Below, piece by piece: positions 1 to 4,744 of a stretch of 5,238 nt of DNA. Origin of the DNA: JAHECQ01 sp047638695 (GTDB lineage: Bacteria > Actinomycetota > Acidimicrobiia > Acidimicrobiales > SZUA-35); NCBI GenBank assembly GCA_047638695.1, contig JBLINY010000212.1, forward strand, positions 1-5,238. Direction: 5' to 3'. The position numbers and the translations under genes were made by a program. The notes below the pieces were generated by a model. That model saw nothing but the letters and a program-made list of their open reading frames with translations, searched no databases and was not told where the DNA came from. Positions within the stretch are counted from its first letter, which is position 1. Each line of letters begins with the position of its first letter.

Positions 1-2
1 GG

Positions 3-289
3 GCTGTCGCGTTGTCGTCGGGTGAGGGAACTGGCGTCCCGGTACGTCATCGCCTCGATTTCAGAGGTAACCGGAGAGTCAACTCGATGCTTTACACCGT
101 CTCGGTTACCCAAGCCCGTGTTATGCCTGAAGCTGCCGTTTACCTCACCCGCAAAACTGGCGAAGGCAAGACCCGGCGAGAAGCTAGACGAGCCCACAAA
201 CGGCATCTCGCCAACCGTGTCACTACGTCATCCGTCGCATGTGGAAAGACGAACAACACCGAAACCAACAAACCTCACTCGCCGCTTGA
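3..289 (+). pseudogene. IS110-family transposase, C-terminal fragment, frameshifted
   Basis: The reading frame that enters from the left edge carries the C-terminal signature of IS110 transposases (Transposase_20 domain). It has a G-N-R-R-V-N motif at about 74-91, then a K-x-x-E-G-K-x-R-R-E-A block and K-R-H-L-A-N-R-V ending near 221. In frame this continues as unlikely sequence to a stop at 333-335. Moving to the frame that starts at 224 gives a family-like tail (Y-V-I-R-R-M-W-K-D-E-Q) ending in TGA at 287-289. A one-base loss (or two-base gain) near 216-224 is therefore the best explanation. The N-terminal DEDD catalytic part lies outside the window, so only the tail can be judged. The element probably ends shortly after 289, just before the toxin-antitoxin promoter. 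Family assignment is fairly sure. Loss of function is inferred, because a frameshift this close to the end might be tolerated. Confidence 0.8.
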
Positions 290-322
290 CAAGGAAGCTT
301 GCGACAGCCCCCAACGACGCGG

Positions 323-351
323 TTGTTCCAGTTGATGAGCTTAGCTAAGCT
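323..351 (+). promoter_or_regulatory. Predicted promoter of the toxin-antitoxin operon, probably leaderless
   Basis: TTGTTC at 323-328 could serve as -35 and TAAGCT at 346-351 as an actinobacterial TAnnnT -10, with 17 bp between them. Transcription would then begin about seven bases downstream of the -10, at or next to the A of the ATG at 358. That implies a leaderless mRNA, which is common in Actinomycetota and in antitoxin genes of that phylum. No good Shine-Dalgarno is present before this ATG, which fits. This is a prediction from motifs only. Confidence 0.5.
338..351. promoter_or_regulatory. Perfect 14-bp palindrome, likely antitoxin operator
   Basis: AGCTTAGCTAAGCT at 338-351 is identical to its own reverse complement. 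It ends seven bases before the antitoxin start codon and covers the predicted -10 element. Phd/YefM antitoxins bind short palindromes in their own promoter and repress it, more tightly when bound to toxin. The location is what such an operator would need. The palindrome is seen directly; its role as operator is inferred. Confidence 0.6.
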
Positions 352-357
352 AGGACC

Positions 358-615
358 ATGACCACGCATGTCGTCAACACGCATGAAGCGAAATCTCGGC
401 TGTCGGAGCTGATCCGCGAAGCCGAGGGGGGAGCGGAGGTGATCGTGGCGCGCAACGGACGTCCTGTCGCCAAGATTGTCGCCTGGAAGGCTGCCAGCTC
501 CGGACGCATACCTGGCTCGTGGTCGGGCCGGGTTGTGCACGGTGAGGACGTTGTTGGCTCTGACGCGGACATCGTTGGGATCTTTGACGAGTCATCTGAC
601 GCTGACGCGTTGTGA
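358..615 (+). CDS. Phd/YefM-family antitoxin of type II toxin-antitoxin system
   Basis: This 85-residue protein should bind and neutralise the PIN-domain RNase encoded immediately downstream and repress its own promoter. The N-terminal half is a standard Phd/YefM fold: a short strand with V-N-T-H-E-A-K (residues 6-12), a helix with R-L-S-E-L-I-R (14-20), then E-V-I-V-A-R-N-G-R-P-V-A-K-I (27-40), the family's hallmark segment. Residues about 43-85 are acidic and low in hydrophobics (many Asp, Glu and Ser), as expected for the disordered tail that wraps the toxin. The ATG at 358 is chosen because the family motif starts right after it and no upstream in-frame start fits. The gene overlaps the toxin start by four bases, so the two are translationally coupled. 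Length is normal for the family and nothing is broken. Family assignment is firm; the partner is assigned from context. Confidence 0.93.
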   Translation: MTTHVVNTHEAKSRLSELIREAEGGAEVIVARNGRPVAKIVAWKAASSGRIPGSWSGRVVHGEDVVGSDADIVGIFDESSDADAL

Positions 616-992
616 GGATTCTTCTGGATAGTCACGTTGCTCTGTGGTGGCTCGAGGACAGCGCCGCGATGGGTCCTCGGTGTCGTGAACTAATTACACA
701 CGCTGATGAGGCGTTCGTCTCGGCGGTGACGCCCTGGGAGCTGGGGATCAAGCGTGCCCTTGGGAAGTTGACGATGCCTGAGGGGGTTGTCGATGAGCTT
801 GAGTCGCAGGGGTTTGTGTCTCTATCGATCACGGCCTCGCACGCTGCGTTGGCGCCAGTGTTGCCGACCCACCATCGCGACCCATTCGACCGGATGTTGG
901 TCGCTCAGTCGCAATGCGAGGCATTGGTGCTCGTGACCGCCGATAAGGCTCTCGCCGACTATGAGGTGGAGCGATTCAACGCTCGGAGCTGA
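612..992 (+). CDS. vapC: VapC-like PIN-domain toxin (ribonuclease)
   Basis: This is a 126-residue PIN-domain protein, the expected toxin of the preceding antitoxin. VapC toxins are Mg2+/Mn2+-dependent RNases that cleave specific RNAs, often tRNA or rRNA, and stop growth when released. The catalytic acidic residues are in place: Asp6 in the N-terminal L-L-D-S-H strand, Glu43 in the T-P-W-E-L-G-I-K segment, Asp90/Asp93 in R-D-P-F-D-R-M-L, and Asp111 in V-T-A-D. The spacing is that of the PIN subgroup usually paired with Phd-type antitoxins (COG3744-like). The start is GTG at 612, which overlaps the antitoxin stop (GTGA). No Shine-Dalgarno lies ahead of it, so translation probably depends on ribosomes finishing the antitoxin. 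The ORF is full length and appears active. Its RNA target cannot be told from sequence. Confidence 0.93.
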   Translation: MRILLDSHVALWWLEDSAAMGPRCRELITHADEAFVSAVTPWELGIKRALGKLTMPEGVVDELESQGFVSLSITASHAALAPVLPTHHRDPFDRMLVAQSQCEALVLVTADKALADYEVERFNARS

Positions 993-1314
993 AGGACAGC
1001 GGTGTCGCGTTGCTAATGGTTTGCTAACGGCACGGTCAGAACAATAAAAAGCTGGCGTCCCCTGATCGCAAGAACGAGTGGTTTGAGGCAGCTCGGACTG
1101 TGGCTCGTCCGTCCTTGCCGTTGGAGCGATTGGCCGACCAGCTGACTCTCAGCCAGTGCGATCTGGGAGTACGGAGTCGTAAGGGAGGGAAGCGAACCTG
1201 GAGTTCAGGTCGTCGAAACTTGCAGTGCTGCTAGTCGACGGCGCGTCGGCGTGCGTGTGGCAGTAGGCGGCCACTCGTTCTGCGTGTTGGGGCCGAATAT
1301 TGCGTCGTGGCTGG
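993..1314. other. Gene-free region with decayed coding-like sequence
   Basis: No intact gene is visible here. TTGCTAA occurs twice (1010-1016 and 1021-1027). From 1028 the plus strand is open to a TAG near 1234 with no usable start. The part from about 1043 to 1155 reads like the tail of a real protein, with D-R-K-N-E-W-F-E-A-A-R, then P-L-E-R-L-A-D-Q-L, but I do not recognise the family. That frame then runs into the direct repeat at 1146-1223. The stretch 1224-1314 lies just beyond the stop of the minus-strand transposase remnant and probably holds the outer end of that element. I could not identify its terminal inverted repeat. Confidence 0.4.
1146..1223. repeat. Direct repeat, copy A (~78 bp)
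   Basis: This segment matches 1987-2063 in the same orientation. By hand alignment there are about nine substitutions and one single-base gap, so identity is in the high eighties per cent. The core runs from GTGCGATCTGGGAG to AGTTCAGGTCGTCGAAAC. The two copies bracket the transposase remnant at 1315-1989. Copy B lies at the upstream end of that transposase, so copy A may be the matching end of a lost sibling element. On the minus strand both copies read R-F-A-S-L-x-Y-D-x-V-L-P-D-R-T-x-stop. Confidence 0.8.
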
Positions 1315-1989
1315 TCAGGCAGCGTTTTGGTATTCATTGATGAGTCCATCGCAGCGGGTCGATTTGGTGACTTGGAGCCTGGGTGGATCGGCGTGGGGCG
1401 AGGGTTCGGGGAGCCGTGGTGCTCGCTGACCGAGCGAGCGGTGGGGCCGGTGTTCGTTGTAGTGGTCGACGTAGTCGACGACCAGTTGTTCGAGCTGGTG
1501 TTGGTTCCAGATGATGGTGCGGTCGAGAAGCTCTCGGCGGATCGATCCGATCCAGCGTTCAGCGAAGGCGTTGGCCACCGGAGCGCGGACCGGTGTCTTG
1601 AGGATCTTGAGTCCTTCGGTTCGGAAGATCTCGTCGAAGCTTTCGATGAACTGGCTACCCCGATCTCGAACGAGGGCTAGCGAGCCGGCGAGCTGGTCGC
1701 CGTGGCGGCGGAACAGGTAGCGGGCGGCTTGAGTGGTCCACGCTCCCGCCGGGTTGGCGGTTCCGCCCGCATGGAAGACTTGGCGGGTAGGGATGTGGAT
1801 GGAGGTCGGATTCTCGGATGCGAGACGGAGGACGAGTCTGCGGGTCTCGATCGAGGTTGGTGGTCGCCCTGGTCTTCGGCTGGGTTGTGTCCAGTGTCTC
1901 GCGATGCGGCGACGGTGCCAGGGGATGAGGGTGTCGGGGGTGACGATCCAGCCGGTTCGGCGGGCATTCGGCCGTCGGTCAGTGCCCTC
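1315..1989 (-). pseudogene. IS3/IS481-type transposase remnant with in-frame internal deletion
   Basis: One minus-strand frame is open from just after a TGA at 1990-1992 to the TGA at 1315-1317. It begins like a family N-terminus: T-G-W-I-V-T-P-D-T-L then W-H-R-R-R-I-A-R-H-W-T-Q-P, and T-R-R-L-V-L-R-L-A-S-E-N-P-T. At about 1803/1804 it jumps to P-T-R-Q-V-F-H-A-G-G-T-A-N-P and on through the integrase core. The core has R-D-R-G-S-Q-F (second catalytic Asp) and N-A-F-A-E-R-W (catalytic Glu), followed by H-Y-N-E-H-R-P-H-R-S-L and a normal C-terminus. The segment that should hold W-G-Y-R-R-I-H-G-E and the first catalytic Asp is gone, likely several hundred bases. There is no start codon before the GTG at 1578. 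The missing Asp and missing start make it inactive. It lies downstream of, and in the same direction as, the monooxygenase. Confidence 0.85.
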
Positions 1990-2063
1990 TCAAACGGTGC
2001 GATCTGGGAGCACGGCGTCGTATGCGAGGGAAGCGAAACGGAGTTCAGGTCGTCGAAACCTGC
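1987..2063. repeat. Direct repeat, copy B (~77 bp)
   Basis: This is the second copy of the segment at 1146-1223, in the same orientation and 841 bp away. It sits between the N-terminal end of the transposase remnant and the end of the monooxygenase gene. The last five codons and the TGA of the monooxygenase (2045-2062) fall inside it, so an insertion probably reset the end of that gene. The inner part, CAGGT-N7-ACCTG at 2046-2062, can form a small stem. Confidence 0.8.
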
Positions 2064-3058
2064 GTTGAGGTGAACGCTGGTATGACCTCAGCTGCGAAGC
2101 GTTTCATCGACCGGACGACCCGGTCGTGGGGAAGAGCGCCGAAGTTTGTGAGCGTGAGCATTCTCGTCATGCCGGCATCGCCGAGCTCACGGATGCGCTC
2201 GATGCAATAGTTGGCGTCGCCGATAATGAGCAGGCCATTGTCGTACAGCTCTTCGAAGGTCTTGTCTTGCGAGGTCGCGTAGAGGCGTGTCGCGGTGTAT
2301 TGCTCCATGGCGTCTCGAGCTTCGGCGATTGCTCTGTTCGACGATTCACCCACGTAGGTGTGCCACGCCAGAGTCACGTCAGCGGGTTGCCAGAGGTCAC
2401 CGGAGCGCACGAACGCTGCGTGATACGCCCCGAGCATGTCGTGCACTGCACCGATGCGTTCGAGTGCGTATGGGATACCCATGATTCGTTCACCGCGTGC
2501 GGCAATGAATGGAGCAACCTCCGCACGAATCGCAGCGATCCAAGTTGGCGGTAATGGTTGTTGTACCGGCTCGACATTGATGGCTACGTCGTCAAAGTCG
2601 TTGTAGCTGCTGTGGACCGTGACGCGTTCGCCGCGCCACAACCGGCGAATAATGTCGAGCGCTTCGTCGAACCGTTCTCGCTTCTCGGTCGGGTCGATGC
2701 CGAATCCGGCGAACTCGTGCGGGAGGTACCCGCTGCCAGCGCCGAAGTTGAAGCGCCCGTCGCTCAGGACGTCGAGCAGGGCGTACTGCTCAGCGATGCT
2801 GCGAGGGTCGTGAAACGGACATACGACCACACTGGTGCCGAGCCGAAGGCTCGAGGTGCGCTGAGCGATGGCGGACAACAGCACCGCGGGTGCGGGCACG
2901 ATGCCGTACTCGTGGAAGTGGTGTTCTGCGACCCAAAAGGACTCGTAGCCCTCCTGCTCGGCCAGTACGGCCTGATCAATGAGCTCTCGATAGAACGCCG
3001 AGGCAGAGCGGCCGAGAGCCGGGTGGTGGTCGGCAACTGTCATCGTTCCGAATTGCAC
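2045..3058 (-). CDS. Luciferase-like (LLM class) flavin-dependent monooxygenase
   Basis: This 337-residue protein belongs to the bacterial luciferase-like TIM-barrel family. These enzymes use reduced FMN or F420 to oxidise or reduce small substrates in the cytoplasm; the substrate and cofactor are not clear here. Visible motifs are an N-terminal Q-F-G-T-M strand, F-W-V-A-E-H-H-F (41-48), L-R-L-G-T-S-V-V-V (71-79), H-D-P-R-S-I-A-E-Q-Y (83-92) and D-G-R-F-N-F-G-A-G-S-G-Y (100-111), all hallmark LLM segments. The GTG at 3058 is chosen because the fold starts there and AGGAG lies four bases upstream. The same frame stays open to an ATG at 3226, but those 56 extra codons run through transposase-derived and intergenic DNA. 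The last five residues and stop come from repeat copy B, so the natural C-terminus may have differed by a few residues. The core looks intact. No operon partner is visible. Confidence 0.9.
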   Translation of the reverse strand: MQFGTMTVADHHPALGRSASAFYRELIDQAVLAEQEGYESFWVAEHHFHEYGIVPAPAVLLSAIAQRTSSLRLGTSVVVCPFHDPRSIAEQYALLDVLSDGRFNFGAGSGYLPHEFAGFGIDPTEKRERFDEALDIIRRLWRGERVTVHSSYNDFDDVAINVEPVQQPLPPTWIAAIRAEVAPFIAARGERIMGIPYALERIGAVHDMLGAYHAAFVRSGDLWQPADVTLAWHTYVGESSNRAIAEARDAMEQYTATRLYATSQDKTFEELYDNGLLIIGDANYCIERIRELGDAGMTRMLTLTNFGALPHDRVVRSMKRFAAEVIPAFTSTQVSTT

Positions 3059-3061
3059 GCA

Positions 3062-3070
3062 TCTCCTCTT
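3062..3070 (-). promoter_or_regulatory. Ribosome binding site fixing the monooxygenase start
   Basis: On the minus strand AAGAGGAGA lies just before the GTG at 3058, with four bases between AGGAG and the start. It is the only strong Shine-Dalgarno near the start of the luciferase-like domain. It supports a 337-residue protein over the 393-residue reading that starts at 3226. An ATG sits between this site and the GTG, but in a different frame that does not encode the domain. Confidence 0.7.
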
Positions 3071-3205
3071 GACCCGGTCGACTTCACCATAGCCAGACCG
3101 GTCGCGAGGACTCTCGTGCTTACCCAATTTACGGGCCCGTTTCGAGATCGACCGCTGACGGATCATTAGGGTCAGATTGCTCTTGGTAGTTTGGCGTGTG
3201 CTGCG

Positions 3206-3435
3206 GCTCGGGTTCTCGGTGGCCAACTGCAGGATCGAGCGCCGTAGCTTCGGTCGAGCTGGCGGGTCGTCCTGGTGGTCGATGGGGTTGGGTCCAGTGT
3301 TGGGCGGTGTGCCGGCGGTGCCGGCGCAGCAGCGTGTCGGGGGTGACGAGCGAGCCGTCGCGTCGGAGTCGCGGGAGTGCGGCTGCGATCACGCCGAGCA
3401 GGCTGCAGTCGTCATCATCCGAAACGTGAGGCCTT
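3206..3435 (-). pseudogene. Second transposase remnant, N-terminal part only
   Basis: The minus strand carries an N-terminal transposase piece related to the remnant at 1315-1989. It reads L-L-G-V-I-A-A-A-L-P-R, then S-L-V-T-P-D-T-L-L-R-R-H-R-R, A-Q-H-W-T-Q-P-H-R and P-G-R-P. Near 3248 an extra base shifts the frame. In the new frame it continues L-R-R-S-I-L-Q-L-A-T-E-N-P-S and then loses all similarity at about 3206, where W-G-Y-R-R-I-H-G-E would be expected. The usual Trp before H-R-R is Arg here. No integrase core follows; what comes next is the upstream region of the monooxygenase gene. The homologous part fades above about 3435. It is clearly dead. It stops at the same codon at which the other remnant is interrupted. 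Confidence 0.8.
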
Positions 3436-3544
3436 AGGATCGGCTGGCGTCGTCGCAGATCAACACCCACGACCGAGTTTCCGGCACCCGCACGCTCTTG
3501 CCGAAGTTCACCTTGACATGACTTAACTCCCAGCGACCTGCTCC

Positions 3545-3560
3545 GTCGGCTGAAGCCGAC
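3545..3560. repeat. Short perfect inverted repeat (hairpin)
   Basis: GTCGGC-TGAA-GCCGAC forms a 6-bp stem with a four-base loop about 160 bases upstream of the dodecin start. The absence of a T-tract argues against an intrinsic terminator. It could be a protein-binding site or chance in GC-rich DNA. Confidence 0.4.
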
Positions 3561-3706
3561 CTCGTGCGACCAGCGCGATCGCGGGCCGCTCAGCCCAGCC
3601 CCGGCAACAGCTTCGGTGCACACCGACGACTGGCCCATCTCTGCCCCGGGATGGGACGTTCGCCTCTACGCAACTTCTCGGTGATGGGCGACTGTCCCGC
3701 CAACCC

Positions 3707-3713
3707 AAGGAGG
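3707..3713 (+). promoter_or_regulatory. Strong Shine-Dalgarno of the dodecin gene
   Basis: AAGGAGG lies five bases before the ATG at 3719 and is close to a perfect anti-16S match. It fixes the start of the 70-residue dodecin and suggests high translation, as expected for a small storage-type protein. Confidence 0.85.
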
Positions 3714-3718
3714 CAGAG

Positions 3719-3931
3719 ATGGACAGTGTGTATAACGTCGTGGAATTGATCGGGACGAGTGCTGAGTCGTGGGAACAGGCAGCTGCGACGGCGGTGGAAG
3801 AGGCGGCAAAAACGCTTCGTGACCTCAGGGTCGCGGAGGTCATTCAGCAAGATCTGATCATCGAAGAAGGGGCCGTCATTCTCTATCGAAGCAAAGTGCG
3901 TTTGTCGTTCAAACACGAGTCGATGGACTGA
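3719..3931 (+). CDS. Dodecin-family protein (stand-alone)
   Basis: This is a 70-residue dodecin-family protein. Dodecins assemble into hollow dodecamers in the cytoplasm that bind flavins, and in some members other cofactors, buffering free ligand. The family pattern is clear: strand V-Y-N-V-V-E-L-I-G-T-S (4-14), a helix with S-W-E-Q-A-A (17-22) and A-V-E-E-A-A-K-T-L (25-33), then A-E-V (39-41), I-I-E-E-G (47-51) and the closing strand Y-R-S-K-V-R-L-S-F (56-64). Length is typical. At the site where classical dodecins have the flavin-stacking Trp (W-F-E-V), this protein has R-V-A-E-V (37-41), so flavin binding may be weak or replaced by another ligand. A strong ribosome site precedes it. The stop overlaps the start of the next gene by one base (TGATG), which marks an operon with coupled translation. 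Family assignment is firm; the ligand is unknown. Confidence 0.9.
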   Translation: MDSVYNVVELIGTSAESWEQAAATAVEEAAKTLRDLRVAEVIQQDLIIEEGAVILYRSKVRLSFKHESMD

Positions 3932-4650
3932 TGGCTGACATTCATCCGAGTCAAGTCGACAAAGTCATTCGAGTCGTGGCGACCTCTGAGTTGTCGTGGG
4001 AGCTCGCCGCTCAAGCGGCCGTGGATGAGGCAGCCAAAACCGTCAGCGATCTCCGTACCGCTACGGTCCTTGAAGCCGATCTCGTCGTACGCGACGGCAA
4101 AGTGCACCGCTATCGAGTCAAGCTGGAGATGGCTTTCCAGTTGGATCGCAGCCGCCAACTGGGTGACCTTGGCACATCTCTCAGAGTGAGACGACATCTC
4201 ATTATTGCCAATCAGACTCTCGCTAGCCCGGCATTGCTGGAACTGGTAGCTGAGCGGGCATCGATTGGCCCGGCCGAGTTCCATGTCCTGGTCCCCGAGT
4301 CGTCCATTCCGAGCGCGGTTCCCCTGGAGGAGGCCTTACTCGAGCCGCGCCTGGTTGAGAAAGCGGCGATGGATCGCTTGTTGGCGCTGAAGGAGGCCGA
4401 GGACCGCCTCGATTCGTTCCGTCTCGAGTTCCGACACTTGGACCCTCCGATCACGGGTGAGGTTGGCCTCGGTGATCCAATGGCTGCGGCCCGCCGAGTC
4501 ATGGACCGTTCGAGTTTCGATGAGGTGATTGTTTCGACGTTGCCGTTGGGGGCATCCCGTTGGCTCAAGATGGACCTTCCAAGTCGGCTGGAACGGGCCT
4601 TTGGCCTGCCGGTCGTCGCCCTCATGCCTCCGGAGTCTGAAGAGGGCTGA
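3931..4650 (+). CDS. Dodecin domain fused to UspA-like stress domain
   Basis: This 239-residue protein has two parts. Residues about 9-72 are a second dodecin domain (T-S-x-x-S-W-E-L-A-A at 18-27, V-D-E-A-A-K-T-V at 31-38, D-G-K-V and Y-R-V-K-L-E at 55-66), similar along its length to the upstream gene. Residues about 87-232 resemble the alpha/beta UspA-like domain common in actinobacteria: R-H-L-I-I-A-N (88-94), H-V-L-V-P (118-122), a charged helical stretch (133-168), G-D-P (181-183), then E-V-I-V-S-T-L-P-x-G-x-S-R-W-L (198-212) and A-F-G-L-P-V (223-228). The usual Usp ATP motif G-x2-G-x9-G-S/T is replaced by the S-T-L-P-x-G-x-S-R-W form, so nucleotide binding is uncertain. The dodecin part again lacks the flavin-stacking Trp (R-T-A-T-V). 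Mixed assembly with the small dodecin would place Usp-like domains around a dodecin shell; this is inference. The ATG at 3931 overlaps the previous stop. Confidence 0.8.
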   Translation: MADIHPSQVDKVIRVVATSELSWELAAQAAVDEAAKTVSDLRTATVLEADLVVRDGKVHRYRVKLEMAFQLDRSRQLGDLGTSLRVRRHLIIANQTLASPALLELVAERASIGPAEFHVLVPESSIPSAVPLEEALLEPRLVEKAAMDRLLALKEAEDRLDSFRLEFRHLDPPITGEVGLGDPMAAARRVMDRSSFDEVIVSTLPLGASRWLKMDLPSRLERAFGLPVVALMPPESEEG

Positions 4651-4744
4651 CTGGGCTTCCCGTGAAATCGTGGAGGGTTTCTGATTGGGGTTGCAGTCTC
4701 GCGTGTGCTGGGGTTGTGTTGCCAGCGGTCAGCGGGGCTGGTGT
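4651..4744. other. Spacer between dodecin operon and IS3 remnant
   Basis: These 94 bases separate the dodecin-fusion stop from the convergent transposase stop. They probably contain the outer end of the IS3-type element, but I could not pair it with an opposite end, which lies outside the window. No hairpin with a T-run was found, so no terminator is called for either gene. Confidence 0.35.

Larger units (their letters stand above)
3436..3718. other. Intergenic leader upstream of the dodecin operon
   Basis: No convincing gene was found in these 283 bases. A perfect 6-bp stem with a TGAA loop (GTCGGC/GCCGAC) lies at 3545-3560; it has no following T-run on either strand, so it is not a typical terminator. 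CCCATC/GATGGG at about 3634-3655 is a second small inverted repeat. A perfect TTGACA occurs at 3513-3518, but no -10 follows at the right distance. The minus strand holds a short coding-like frame ending in TAA at 3434-3436, with V-N-F-G-K-S-V-R-V-P-E-T-R-S-W-V, of unknown origin. The operon promoter must lie here or in the transposase remnant, but I cannot place it. Confidence 0.4.

Noticed and set aside
1010..1027. Paired TTGCTAA as an attachment site or tRNA end
   Set aside because: No tRNA fold, integrase or second copy elsewhere in the window supports it.
1300..1680. Plus-strand 126-aa open frame
   Set aside because: It lies fully antisense to the transposase remnant, whose minus-strand frame has clear integrase-core motifs; the plus frame shows no family features.
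1702..2073. Plus-strand 123-aa open frame
   Set aside because: Antisense to the N-terminal part of the transposase remnant and repeat copy B. Its tail is repeat sequence, not a domain.
2558..3169. Plus-strand 203-aa open frame
   Set aside because: Antisense to the luciferase-like gene, which has a recognisable fold over its whole length. Long shadow frames are expected in GC-rich coding DNA.
3513..3518. TTGACA as -35 of a dodecin promoter
   Set aside because: No TAnnnT-like -10 lies 16-19 bp downstream, and the site is 200 bases from the start codon.
3545..3560. Hairpin as an intrinsic terminator
   Set aside because: The stem is only 6 bp and no T-run follows on either strand.
3129..3638. 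Minus-strand 169-aa frame as a real gene
   Set aside because: Only its middle matches a transposase N-terminus. The rest is out-of-frame or intergenic sequence joined by chance.
3883..4284. Minus-strand 133-aa open frame
   Set aside because: Antisense to the dodecin-fusion gene, with no recognisable motif.
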